Assembly: GCF_000482785.1 (NCBI RefSeq)
Contig: NZ_AXWS01000007.1
Span: 682,001-746,000 of the forward strand
Length of the DNA: 64,000 nt
Source: Derxia gummosa DSM 723
GTDB lineage: Bacteria; Pseudomonadota; Gammaproteobacteria; Burkholderiales; Burkholderiaceae_E
Direction: 5' to 3'
This document shows, in pieces, positions 53,679-62,934 of the stretch. Below the pieces are notes generated by a model. The model saw only the letters and a program-made list of their open reading frames with translations, did not search any database and had not been told where the DNA came from. Position numbers and translations under genes: made by a program. The stretch's first letter is position 1; each line of letters opens with the position of its first letter.

Positions 53679-55012
53679 TGAGCACGCCCGGACTCGACCA
53701 GCCGCTCGCCGCGAGCGGCGAGGCGCGCACCTATTTCTTCAACGGCCGGCTGCTGTCGGCGGAGGACCTGCAACGCGAGCAGATAGCGCGCGAGGCGGGC
53801 CAGCGCCGGCTGGCGCGGCTGGCGGGCTGCGGCATCGAGCGCGGGCTGGGCGTGACGCTGGCGGGCGCGCGGCTGATCGGCATCGGCGCCGGGCTGGGCG
53901 TGACGCCGTCGGGCGCCATCATCGAGACGACGGGTTTCGAACTGGACCTCGCGGGCAGCGGCGCGGGCGGCACGGCGGCCGGGCGCTTCGGCGATTGCGC
54001 GGCGCGCTTCGGCAGCCTCGGCGCGCTGGCGGGCACGCATCTGCTGGTGCTGACGCCGGCGTGGATCGGCGAGGGCCGGGCGCCGACGCTGCTCGGCGAG
54101 GTCGGCGCCTGCAACCGGCGCCAGGAATTGCCGGGGCTGCGCGCGCGGCTGGTGCCGCTCAATCCGCCCGCCGACGCGACCGCCGCGACGCTGCGCAACC
54201 GGCTGGCGACGGCGCTGTTCGGTACTGCGGGGCTGGCGGCCGATCGCGTGGTCGGCTGGTGGCCGGCGACGGTGGCGCCCACGCTGCGCGCCGACGATCT
54301 GCCGATCGCGGTGCTGGCCATCAACACCGCCGGCAATCTCGACTGGGTCGATACCGACGCGGCACGCCGCCGGCTCGCGCCGCCGCCCGGCGCCGAGGGC
54401 GACGCGCTTTGGCCGCGCAGCGAGCGCGTGGCGATGGAAGCGTTTGCAAGGCAGTGCGCGCGGCAGTTGGCCGAGGGCGCGGCGCTGCCGGCGGCGCGCG
54501 CGGCCGAGGGCACGGCGGCGGCCTTTCCGGTGCTGCCGCCCCTGCTGCTGCTGGACGCGGCCGGGCTGGATCGCTGGCGCGCGGTGTTCGGCGCGCTGCC
54601 GGCGCTGGCGGCGGAATGGGAGATCGAGCTGGGGCGCGAGGATTTCGCGCGCGCGCTCGACGGCGGGCTGGATGCGCGGCCGGTGGCGCAGGCGCGCGCG
54701 ACGGCGATGCTTTACCGCCTGTGGCGCGCGCCCGGCGACGGCGGCGCCGACCAGTGGCTGCTGCGGCTGCGCGATGGCGCCGAGCCGGGCGCCTCGCCCG
54801 AGTACCGGCAGATCGACGGCGACCGTGCGCTCGTTACCAGCAGCGAGCGCACCTCGGCGCGCGTGGCCAGCCTCGCGGGGCAGGTGCTGAACGATCCGCG
54901 TTCGACCGCCACGGAGCGCAGCCTCGCGGCCTCGGCGCTGACGCAGGCCCCCGACAAGGTGAAGCGCGCGGCGCGCAAGACGACGCCCGCCAAACGCGGC
55001 GCCGGCGGCTGA
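53678..55012 (+). CDS. Fibre-associated protein sharing the attachment module (444 aa)
   Basis: The 444-residue product has an N-terminal block RTYFFNGRLLSAEDLQREQ (about 16-34) followed by ERGLGVTLAGARLIGIGAGLGVTPSGAIIE (read in parts). This follows the same pattern as the N-terminus of the preceding fibre protein (nucleation F/Y-F-x-x-G-x-x-L, then D-x-x-x-E/Q, then a G-L-x-V strand). The remainder is Ala-rich, with a basic end (KRAARKTTPAKRGAGG). Similar proteins are found in eCIS loci and are thought to be peripheral baseplate parts, but I know no assigned role. TGATG overlap with the fibre gene. Confidence 0.78.
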   Translation: MSTPGLDQPLAASGEARTYFFNGRLLSAEDLQREQIAREAGQRRLARLAGCGIERGLGVTLAGARLIGIGAGLGVTPSGAIIETTGFELDLAGSGAGGTAAGRFGDCAARFGSLGALAGTHLLVLTPAWIGEGRAPTLLGEVGACNRRQELPGLRARLVPLNPPADATAATLRNRLATALFGTAGLAADRVVGWWPATVAPTLRADDLPIAVLAINTAGNLDWVDTDAARRRLAPPPGAEGDALWPRSERVAMEAFARQCARQLAEGAALPAARAAEGTAAAFPVLPPLLLLDAAGLDRWRAVFGALPALAAEWEIELGREDFARALDGGLDARPVAQARATAMLYRLWRAPGDGGADQWLLRLRDGAEPGASPEYRQIDGDRALVTSSERTSARVASLAGQVLNDPRSTATERSLAASALTQAPDKVKRAARKTTPAKRGAGG

Positions 55013-55091
55013 CCGCGCAGCGCACACGCCACGCCGCTCACCGACGCACCGACGCATCGCCACGACGCCTACGCCGCCCTTTCCCGCCGCC

Positions 55092-57140
55092 ATGACCGCC
55101 CCGCCCGCCCTTGCCATCGGCCGCCTGCGCGCCCGTCTCGACGCGCGCGAGCCGGTCATCGCGCGGCTCGCGGCCGAGACGCTCGCGGCCGAGGTGGCGG
55201 CGGCGCTGCCGGCGCTCGCGCCGCAATCGCTGCTGCTGCTGCGCCGGCTCGCGCTCGACCTGCCCGGCCCGGCGCTCGACCGTCTGCCCGACGCGCGGCT
55301 GCGGCTCGCGGTGGCGGGCCTGGCGCGCGGCGCGATCGCGGACGCGGCGGCGGTCGCGGCGCGGCCGGCGCTCGGCGCGGTGTCGCCGCAGGCGCAGGCG
55401 GTGCTGTTCGGCGACACGGCCGAGCTGCTCGCCTGCCTCGCGCGCGACGCGCTCGACGACCGGCTCGATTGCTGGTGGTGGCGGCAATGGCTCGGGCGCG
55501 CGCATCCGGACTGGACGGCGGGCTGGCGCGAGCAGGCGACGCATGCCGAGGCCGCGCTGCGGCTGCTCGCGCGCGCCGGATTGGCGGAGGCGGTACGGCC
55601 GGCGCTGGTCGCGCGCGGCGTGCTGGCTCCGGTGGCGGGCGACGGCGCCGCGCGACGCGGGATGCCGCCCGCCATGCGCGCCAGCTCTGTCCCGGTGGCG
55701 GAAGCGGGTGGCCGGCCTGACGCGCCGACCGGCTTGCCGCCCGATGCCGGCAGGCGCGCGGCCGCCGACACAAGCGCGGGCGGCACCACCGGCCTGCGTA
55801 CCTCCTCGCCCTGCGACGAGACTGCCGCCGGCACCACCTCCCGGCCGCACAACGGCGCCGCGCAAAGCGCCCACGACAGCAGCCCCGACGCCCGCGCCAC
55901 CGCGCCTGCCGGCTACCGTCGCGCGGCTTCCCGCGACGGTGCTGCCACCTCCCTCGACGACGCTCGCGCCGCCGCCCGCCCGCTGCCCGCGCCGACCGCG
56001 ACGCTCGACCACCTCACGCGCCCGCGCCCTACCGCGTCGGGCAGCGCCGACGACGGCCACCGCCCCGCGTCCGCGCCGCAGACGCAGGCCTCTGCCCCGA
56101 CCGCTCGACGCGCCGCCGCGCCCGATGCCACCGGCGCATCGAGCGACATCGCCCGGCCGACATCCGACTTCGCCGCCGATGTCGGCACATCGCCGACCAC
56201 CGACCCCATGGACCCGGCCACCGCGCCCGACCGCACCGACAGCGACGCCCACCCGCAAGCCGACACCGACCGCGCCGCCGCGCACAGCCCCGCTTTCTTC
56301 GCCCCGTCACGCGCCGAGCCGCCGACCGCGCCCGCCGCCACACCGGTCCCGCGCTCGCGCGCCAGCCTCGACGCCCAGGCCGCCGCCCTCACCGGCCCGA
56401 CAGCCGCCGCCCCCGAACCGCCACCCGCCCACGCGCTCGACGCCGCGCCGCGCGTGGTCCTCACCCGCCACGGTCGGCTGCTCTTCCTCGTCAACCTGCT
56501 GCTCGGCGACGGCCTCTATCCCGATTTCACGCGCCCGCTCGATCCCGGCTTTCCGCTGCCGATCTGGCGCCTGCTTGCGCTGCTCGGCCTGCGCCTCGTC
56601 GGCCCCGGCCTGCGCGACGACCCGCTCTGGCCGCTGCTCGACCGCCTCGCCGCCGACCTGCCCGCGCGCGACGACGCCAGCGCCCGCGACCTCGACCGCC
56701 ACTGGCCCGTGCCGCCACCCGCCCCGCCGCGCGGCCGCCGTCTGCGCACGACGACACGCGCCCGGCCGCGGACCACGATGCGAACGCCATCCGCCACAGC
56801 GGCGCGACACGACGCGCGCCACCCGACCGGCCGCCACACCGGCATGCGCCGCGCGCCGCACGCCCTCACGCCCGCCCGCCCCGACCGCCTCCTCGCCCGC
56901 TGGCTGCGCCGCTACACCGCCAGCCTGCGCGCCCGTCTCGCGCCCGCGCTCGACCTGCCGCCCGCCCTCGTCGGTCGCGCCTTCGCCGGCGGCGTCACGC
57001 GGCTGTGGGTGTCGGAGGCCGAGATCGTCGCCGTCATGCCGCTCGACCTGCATCCGGTCGAATGGCGTCTCGCCGGCCTCGACCGCGATCCCGGTCCGCT
57101 GCCCGGCGCCGGTCGCGGCCTGCGCTTCGTCTTCGAATGA
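55092..57140 (+). CDS. Large protein in the Afp14 position, disordered middle (682 aa)
   Basis: This is a 682-residue protein between the fibre genes and the AAA+ gene, where Afp14/Pvc14 (tape-measure) usually lies. The first 190 residues are helical and Leu/Ala-rich. Residues about 190-455 are a low-complexity Ala/Pro/Thr/Asp linker, certainly disordered. Then comes a conserved-looking domain, RHGRLLFLVNLLLGDGLYPDF (read in parts), an Arg/Thr-rich basic stretch, and a final block GLDRDPGPLPGAGRGLRFVFE (read in parts). The last two parts recall proteins in eCIS loci of other phyla. I see no long heptad coiled coil, so a tape-measure role is not obvious. Confidence 0.7.
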   Translation: MTAPPALAIGRLRARLDAREPVIARLAAETLAAEVAAALPALAPQSLLLLRRLALDLPGPALDRLPDARLRLAVAGLARGAIADAAAVAARPALGAVSPQAQAVLFGDTAELLACLARDALDDRLDCWWWRQWLGRAHPDWTAGWREQATHAEAALRLLARAGLAEAVRPALVARGVLAPVAGDGAARRGMPPAMRASSVPVAEAGGRPDAPTGLPPDAGRRAAADTSAGGTTGLRTSSPCDETAAGTTSRPHNGAAQSAHDSSPDARATAPAGYRRAASRDGAATSLDDARAAARPLPAPTATLDHLTRPRPTASGSADDGHRPASAPQTQASAPTARRAAAPDATGASSDIARPTSDFAADVGTSPTTDPMDPATAPDRTDSDAHPQADTDRAAAHSPAFFAPSRAEPPTAPAATPVPRSRASLDAQAAALTGPTAAAPEPPPAHALDAAPRVVLTRHGRLLFLVNLLLGDGLYPDFTRPLDPGFPLPIWRLLALLGLRLVGPGLRDDPLWPLLDRLAADLPARDDASARDLDRHWPVPPPAPPRGRRLRTTTRARPRTTMRTPSATAARHDARHPTGRHTGMRRAPHALTPARPDRLLARWLRRYTASLRARLAPALDLPPALVGRAFAGGVTRLWVSEAEIVAVMPLDLHPVEWRLAGLDRDPGPLPGAGRGLRFVFE

Positions 57141-57150
57141 AAGCCGCGTC

Positions 57151-59343
57151 ATGAACCCCGACGACGCCCGCGACCTCGCCGTCGCCGCCCGCGCCATCGA
57201 CGGCGCCCGCCAGGAGCCCGGCGATCCGGCAGACCACGGCGACGCCTCGGCCGCAGTCCGCGCCGGCGCCGAATCCGATCCCTCCGCCGCCTTCCGCCCG
57301 CTGCTGCTCGCCGCCGCCTGGCGCGTGGCCGACGCCGCCGTCGCCCGCTTCGGCGAGGACGACGTAGCCGAGCGCTTCCCCTTCCTGCTCGACTACGCCG
57401 GCGCCCTCGCCGACAGCCCCGACAACCTCGTCCACGCGCCGCTGCGCGCCCTCGTCGCCGCCGCCGGCCTGCCGCCCGCCGCGCTCGAAATCTGGCTCGT
57501 CTGCGGCCTCGTCGAGGAAGACGCGCGCTTCGGCGCCGTGTTCGAGGCGCTCGACCTCGACGCCGCCGAGCGCCGCCCCGGCGTCGCGCTCATGCAGACG
57601 TGGTGGGGCACGGTGCCGCGCGAGGGCCTGCGCCCCGCGCTGCGCGCCCTGCTCGACTGCGGCCTGCTGCGCGCCTGCGCGCCGGGCGCCGCGCGCGCCG
57701 CCGCCACCTACGAAGTCGAGGACAACTGCTGGTCCGCCGCGCGCGGCGAGCCGCCCGAGCGCCCCGCGCCCGGCCTGCGCCTGCTGCCCGCCGCCGACGC
57801 GCCCGCGCTCGACAGCCTCGTGCTCGACGACGCCACGCGCGTCGCGCTCGGCCTCGACGGCGCCGACGACGGCGACGGCGGCCGCGACGATGAAAATAGC
57901 CTCCGCGCCCGCCTCGCCGCCCACGCCAGCGTCATCGCGCGCGGCGCCGACCACAACGGCCGCACCGCCCTGCTGCGCGCCCTCGCCCGCGCCGAAGGCC
58001 GCGACGTGCTGCTCATCGACTGGCCGCCCGACGGCCAGCCCGCCGCCGAGGCCGCCCGCCTCGCGCCGCCCTGGCTCGGCGCCTTCGCCACGCTCGCGGG
58101 CGCGCGGCCGGTGCTGCGCCTGCGCGCCACGCCCGGCGAGCGCCTGCGCCTGCCGCCGCTTGCCGGCCATGACGGCTGGATCGGCCTTGTCTGCGCCGAC
58201 GACGACAGCCTCGACGATCTACCCGCGCCCGTCCTCGCGCTGCGCCTGCCGCTGCCCGACGCCGCGCGCCGCACCGCCCTCGTCGCGCGCCACGCGCCGC
58301 CGGCCGTGGCCGCGCAGGCGGTCGAAGTCGCATCGCGGCTGCATCTTTCGTCGGGCCACCTCGTGACGGCGCTGCGCCGGCTCGATGCCGGCATGGCGCT
58401 CGCGGGCGACAGCGACCGTGCCGCGCCGACCGCCGACCGAGCGGCCGCCATGCACGCGACGCAAGCCACGAACGCCGAGGCCGACGCTTCAACCCTCGCC
58501 GCCCGCCTGCGCGAAACGGCGCTGGCCGCCGGCGCCGCCGAACTCGACAACCTCGCCCGCCGCCTCGACACCACCGGCGCAGACCGTGCCGCCCTCGTCC
58601 TCGATCCCGACACCGCGCGCGACCTCGACGCCCTCGCCGCCCGCTGCGCCCAGCGCGATCGCCTGCGCGACTCGCTCCCGTCCGCCTTCGCCGCGCGCCT
58701 CAACGCCGGCGTGCGCGCGCTGTTCGCCGGCCCGTCCGGCACCGGCAAGACGCTCGCCGCCCAGGTGCTCGCCGCGCGGCTCGGGCTGCCGCTGTACCGG
58801 CTCGACCTGTCGTCGGTGGTCAGCAAGTACATCGGCGAGACCGAGCGCAACCTGCATCGCCTGCTCGCCGCCGCCGAGGCGCTCGACGTGATGCTGCTGC
58901 TCGACGAAGGCGACGCCCTGCTCGCGCGCCGCACCGAGGTCGGCAACGCCCACGACCGCTACGCCAACCTCGAAACCAACTTCCTGCTCCAGCGCCTCGA
59001 AACCCATCGCGGCCTCGTGCTCGTCACCACCAACGCGCTGGAGCGCATCGACACCGCCTTCCTGCGCCGCTTCGACCTCATCGCGCAGTTCCGCGCGCCC
59101 GAGTTCGCGGAACGGCTCGCGCTCTGGCGCGCCCACCTGCCGCCCGACCATGACGTGCCCGACGACGCGCTCGACCGCATCGCCGACGCCTGCGCGCTCG
59201 CGGGCGGGCAAATCCGCAATGTCGTGCTCGACGTCGCCTCGGCCGCCCTTGCGCGCGGCGAGCGCGTCGGCGTCGCGCTGCTGCATGACGCGCTGCGCCG
59301 CGAGTACCGGCGCGCGGGCGCGCTCTTTCCGCTCGGCAGGTGA
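57151..59343 (+). CDS. AAA+ ATPase of the injection system (Afp15/Pvc15-like)
   Basis: The 730-residue protein has an unrelated N-terminal region (1-240), a degenerate nucleotide-binding-like segment (about 250-420) and a complete C-terminal AAA+ module: Walker A GPSGTGKT (about 527-534), Walker B LLLDEGDAL, sensor-1 VTTNALERIDTAFLRRFD with the Arg finger. In PVC systems the homologue is needed for cargo loading or particle assembly. It starts ten bases after the preceding stop. The next genes encode the candidate effector and a glycosyltransferase. Confidence 0.92.
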   Translation: MNPDDARDLAVAARAIDGARQEPGDPADHGDASAAVRAGAESDPSAAFRPLLLAAAWRVADAAVARFGEDDVAERFPFLLDYAGALADSPDNLVHAPLRALVAAAGLPPAALEIWLVCGLVEEDARFGAVFEALDLDAAERRPGVALMQTWWGTVPREGLRPALRALLDCGLLRACAPGAARAAATYEVEDNCWSAARGEPPERPAPGLRLLPAADAPALDSLVLDDATRVALGLDGADDGDGGRDDENSLRARLAAHASVIARGADHNGRTALLRALARAEGRDVLLIDWPPDGQPAAEAARLAPPWLGAFATLAGARPVLRLRATPGERLRLPPLAGHDGWIGLVCADDDSLDDLPAPVLALRLPLPDAARRTALVARHAPPAVAAQAVEVASRLHLSSGHLVTALRRLDAGMALAGDSDRAAPTADRAAAMHATQATNAEADASTLAARLRETALAAGAAELDNLARRLDTTGADRAALVLDPDTARDLDALAARCAQRDRLRDSLPSAFAARLNAGVRALFAGPSGTGKTLAAQVLAARLGLPLYRLDLSSVVSKYIGETERNLHRLLAAAEALDVMLLLDEGDALLARRTEVGNAHDRYANLETNFLLQRLETHRGLVLVTTNALERIDTAFLRRFDLIAQFRAPEFAERLALWRAHLPPDHDVPDDALDRIADACALAGGQIRNVVLDVASAALARGERVGVALLHDALRREYRRAGALFPLGR

Positions 59344-59347
59344 CGGC

Positions 59348-59434
59348 ATGAACGCCCGCGCCGTCATGCCCGTCCGCCGCCGCGCGCCCGCGCTCGCCGC
59401 CCGGCGCGCCACCGCTCCGCGCCACGAAAGCTGA
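59348..59434 (+). CDS. Possible 28-residue basic mini-protein
   Basis: A short frame starts five bases after the AAA+ stop codon and ends four bases before the effector start. The product is Arg/Ala-rich. It has no recognisable features and may be only a spacer between two genes. It is listed because the tight spacing would be consistent with translational relay. Confidence 0.25.
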   Translation: MNARAVMPVRRRAPALAARRATAPRHES

Positions 59435-59438
59435 CGCC

Positions 59439-62400
59439 ATGTGCGCCCTCGCCATCCGCTCCGCCCCGCGCCGCGTCGCGAAGCCGAAATCCGACCCGCG
59501 CTTCATCGCAATGACCGACCAGGTCAAGGCCGGCGCCGCGAAGCTCAAGAAGCACGCCCCGCCCGCCCAGAAGGCGCGCGAAGCCTCGAAGTCCGCCAAG
59601 GCCCCACCCAACGAACGCGCGGCCGGCGCCAAGGCGAAGGTGGTTGACGAGGTCAAGGAAGCCCCCACGCCCAGGCCCCAGCCGCAATCCTTCAAGGCCC
59701 TGCTGCGCGCCGAGATCGACAAGGCGATGCCGAAGACGCTCGGCGATACCGAGAAGTTCATGAACGGCGGCGCCGCCGACGGCATGAAGGGCGCGCTCGA
59801 CCACAACGTCGATGCGCAGAAGGAAACCGCCGCCGGCCCGGTCGAGACCGCCGCGCGCAAGCCGCCCAACGAAGGTGCCATCCCGGCCCAGCCCTCGGCC
59901 GCCCTGCCCGCCGAGCCGCGCCCCGCCGCGCCGACCGTCGATGGCGGCAGCGCCATGCCGCCGCCGGTCACGCCCGCCGAAGCCTCGCTCCAGCAATCCA
60001 AGCAGGACACCGCCCAGGCCCTCGCCGACGAGAAGATCAAGCCCGAGAGCCTCGCCAGGGCCAACGACCCGCGCTTCTCCGCGCTCGCGGGCGCCCAGGG
60101 CGCGGTCGCGAGCCAGGCCGACAAGGCGCCCGCCGCCTTCCGCGCGAAGGAAACCGGCGTGCTCGCCGCCGCGCGCGCCCAGGCCGGCGCCACGGGCCAG
60201 CGCGGCGCGCTGCTGCTCGCGGGCACGCGCGGCGCCGGCAATGCCAAGGTGCTCTCGCGCCAGCAGCAGCAGGCCGCGAAGGAAGAGGCCGAGCGCAAGA
60301 AGGTCGCGGCCGACATCGAGGCGATCTACGCCGACACCAAGCTCAAGGTCGAGACCAACCTCGGCGGACTGGACGACGCGGTCTCGGCCATCTTCGACCC
60401 CGGCGTGGAAGCGGCGATCGCGGCGATGAAGACCTTCGTCGATGACCGCCTGTTCGACTACAAGCTGCGCCGCTATCTGAGCATTCCGGTGGTCGGTCTC
60501 GGGCTCTGGCTGAAGGATCAGGCGCTCGGCCTGCCCGACGAGGTCAACCGCTTCTATGTCGAGGGGCGCGGGCTGTTCCAGTCGGCGATGGACCGGCTCA
60601 TCGACCGCGTGGCGGCGCTGGTCGAATCGCGGCTCGCGAAGGCCAAGGCCGACGTGGCCACCGGGCAGGCGCGCATCAAGGCCTATGTGGCCGGGCTGCC
60701 GGCCAACCTCAAGGCGGCCGGCGACGCGGCCGCGCAATCGGTGGCCGAGCGCTTCACCGAACTCGAATCGGGCATCGAGAGCAAGAAGAACGAACTCGCG
60801 TCCTCGCTCGCGCAGAAATACAAGGAGGCCTTCGACAAGGCCGACGAGGCGCTCAAGCAGATGCAGGACGAGAACAAGGGTCTGCTGCAAAGGTTTGCAG
60901 ACGCGCTCGGCGAGGTGCTGAAGGCGCTGCTGGAGTTCAAGGCGAAGCTGATGGCCGTGATCCGCAAGGGCCAGGAAACCATCCAGCTCATCCTCGACGA
61001 CCCGATCGGCTTTCTCGGCAACCTGATCGCGGCGGTGAAGGGCGGCTTCAGCGCCTTCGTGGCCAACATCTGGACCCACCTGCAGGCCGGCTTCATGAAA
61101 TGGCTGTTCGGCGCGCTGAGCGGCGCGGGCATCGAGGTGCCGGCCGATCTGTCGCTGCCGAGCATCTTCAAGCTCGTGATGGGCGTGCTCGGCATCACCT
61201 ACGAGCGCATGCGCGCCAAGGCGGTCAAGCTCATCGGCAACACCGCCGTGACCGTGATCGAGAAGGTGGTCGAGTACGTGAAGGAACTCGTCACCGGCGG
61301 TCCGCAGAAGCTGTGGGAGAAGGTGAAGGAGGATCTGGCCGCGCTGAAGGAAATGGTGATCGGCGCGATCCAGGACTGGCTGATCGAGACGGTGGTGAAG
61401 CAGGCCGTGGCCAAGGTGGTGTCGATGTTCAACCCGGCCGGCGCGATCGTGCAGGCCATCATCGCCATCTACAACGTGGTGATGTTCGTGATCGAGAAGG
61501 CACAGCAGATCCTGGCGCTGGTCGAGGCGGTGGTGAACTCGGTGCATGCGATTGCAACCGGCGCCATCGGCGGCGCGATCGCGTGGATCGAGCGGTCGCT
61601 GGCCAGCACGCTGCCGATCGTCATCGGCTTCCTCGCGCGGCTGGTGGGGCTGGGCGGCATCAGCGAGAAGATCAAGGCCTTCATCCTCAAGGTGCAGACC
61701 AAGGTGGACAAGGCGATCGACAAGGCGATCGCGAAGATCGTGGCGCTGGTGAAGAAGCTGTTCGGCGCGGTGAAGGCCGGCGCGAAGAAGCTGCTCAACT
61801 GGTGGAAGAAGAAGAAGGGCTTCGCGCTCGAAGACGGCGAAAGGCACACGCTGCTGGTGCGCGGCGCGCCGGGCAGCCTCAACCTCGCCATCCGTTCCGA
61901 CGAGACGCCCTACGGCGCGATGATCGACGCCGTCAACGCGCCCGAGGGCAACAAGGCGGCGGCGCGCGCCACCGCCAAGAAGATCGACGACCTGCTCAAG
62001 AAGGAAAAGGGCGGCCCCACATCCGAGGCCACCGAGAACGGCGCCGCCAACGCCGAAACGCTCGAAGCCCTGCTCGACACGCTGGCGGTGCAGACCGTGG
62101 CGCTGCTGCCCAAGGGCAAGACCGCCGAGACCACCTTCGGCGGCACGGTCAACGGCTTCGGCCGCTCGGCCCTCAAGACCATCAATCATCAGAAGGACTG
62201 CAAGGGCGGCACGCCCGCCGGCGGCGGCGGCAATGCCAAGTGGACGCTGCTCGCCAAGCGCAAGACCGGCGGCACGAGCTACTACATTCAGGGCCATCTG
62301 CTGAACGCCGGCCTGGGCGGCAGCGGCACCGACTGGGCGAACCTCACGCCGCTCACCACGCCGGCCAACAATTCCAGCGGCGCGAGCCACTACCACCAGT

Positions 62401-62933
62401 TCGAGAAGCATGTGGTGGCCGAGATGAAGAAGATCGGCGGCAACGCCTGGAAGGAGAAGGGCAAGTACCTGACCGTGAAGGTGGCGGCCATGTACGGCCG
62501 AGACATGAGCGGGCCGATCGCCAGCGTCGACACCGTGCTGGCCGACAGCGACGACGACTCGCGCAAGACGGTGAAGGACATCATGCAGGCCGAGACCGGC
62601 GTGCCGCAGTCGCTCAGCTGCACCGCGCAGGAAGTGACCGCCGCCGGCGCCCAGCGCACGATCAAGCAGGTGGGCGTGAGCAATCCGATCGACACCAACC
62701 CCAAGCACTACCTGCTCAAGTACGGCAAGAAGAAGCAGGTCAACCTCAAGAAGGCCAAGCCCGGCGACGTGGACCAGCTCACCGGCCTGAGCGATGTGGA
62801 GCGCGCCAAGGTCAAGGCCATCCTCGCGGCGAACGGCAAGTTCCCCAACAAGGAGCAGGCGCAGGCCGCGATCGGGGGCGACCTCTGGCACAAGATGATC
62901 AGCACCGCGGGCTACCGCGTGGTGGTGAAGTGA
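59439..62933 (+). CDS. Candidate injection-system effector with nuclease-like C-terminus
   Basis: The 1164-residue protein has a Lys/Pro/Ala-rich N-terminus (1-210), a helical region with several long amphipathic or hydrophobic helices (about 290-800, for example IVQAIIAIYNVVMFVIEKAQQ and TLPIVIGFLARLVGLGG) and a Lys-rich joint (KKLLNWWKKKK, about 785-795). The C-terminus carries YYIQGHLLNAGLGGSGTDWA then NLTPLTTPAN (about 947-980) and a His-rich HYHQFEKHV. The GH...N...H pattern recalls beta-beta-alpha-metal nucleases such as DNA/RNA non-specific endonucleases. Long helix plus toxin tail is typical of eCIS cargo. No DUF4157 protease motif (HExxH) is seen. Confidence 0.75.
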   Translation: MCALAIRSAPRRVAKPKSDPRFIAMTDQVKAGAAKLKKHAPPAQKAREASKSAKAPPNERAAGAKAKVVDEVKEAPTPRPQPQSFKALLRAEIDKAMPKTLGDTEKFMNGGAADGMKGALDHNVDAQKETAAGPVETAARKPPNEGAIPAQPSAALPAEPRPAAPTVDGGSAMPPPVTPAEASLQQSKQDTAQALADEKIKPESLARANDPRFSALAGAQGAVASQADKAPAAFRAKETGVLAAARAQAGATGQRGALLLAGTRGAGNAKVLSRQQQQAAKEEAERKKVAADIEAIYADTKLKVETNLGGLDDAVSAIFDPGVEAAIAAMKTFVDDRLFDYKLRRYLSIPVVGLGLWLKDQALGLPDEVNRFYVEGRGLFQSAMDRLIDRVAALVESRLAKAKADVATGQARIKAYVAGLPANLKAAGDAAAQSVAERFTELESGIESKKNELASSLAQKYKEAFDKADEALKQMQDENKGLLQRFADALGEVLKALLEFKAKLMAVIRKGQETIQLILDDPIGFLGNLIAAVKGGFSAFVANIWTHLQAGFMKWLFGALSGAGIEVPADLSLPSIFKLVMGVLGITYERMRAKAVKLIGNTAVTVIEKVVEYVKELVTGGPQKLWEKVKEDLAALKEMVIGAIQDWLIETVVKQAVAKVVSMFNPAGAIVQAIIAIYNVVMFVIEKAQQILALVEAVVNSVHAIATGAIGGAIAWIERSLASTLPIVIGFLARLVGLGGISEKIKAFILKVQTKVDKAIDKAIAKIVALVKKLFGAVKAGAKKLLNWWKKKKGFALEDGERHTLLVRGAPGSLNLAIRSDETPYGAMIDAVNAPEGNKAAARATAKKIDDLLKKEKGGPTSEATENGAANAETLEALLDTLAVQTVALLPKGKTAETTFGGTVNGFGRSALKTINHQKDCKGGTPAGGGGNAKWTLLAKRKTGGTSYYIQGHLLNAGLGGSGTDWANLTPLTTPANNSSGASHYHQFEKHVVAEMKKIGGNAWKEKGKYLTVKVAAMYGRDMSGPIASVDTVLADSDDDSRKTVKDIMQAETGVPQSLSCTAQEVTAAGAQRTIKQVGVSNPIDTNPKHYLLKYGKKKQVNLKKAKPGDVDQLTGLSDVERAKVKAILAANGKFPNKEQAQAAIGGDLWHKMISTAGYRVVVK
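60886..60899. repeat. Copy of the dispersed 14-bp palindrome inside the effector gene
   Basis: TGCAAAGGTTTGCA is the exact reverse complement of the copy at 38715-38728. In frame it reads CTG CAA AGG TTT GCA, where AGG and TTT are rare for this gene. Confidence 0.8.
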
Positions 62934-62934
62934 G

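Noticed and set aside
31849-62933. Intact prophage
   Set aside because: Tail-type genes are present but there is no capsid, portal, terminase, lysis, replication or integrase gene, and AAA+, DUF4255 and effector genes are typical of eCIS.
31849-62933. Type VI secretion system
   Set aside because: No TssJ/L/M membrane complex, ClpV or TssA-like genes. The sheath is a single full-length phage-type protein rather than a TssB/TssC pair.
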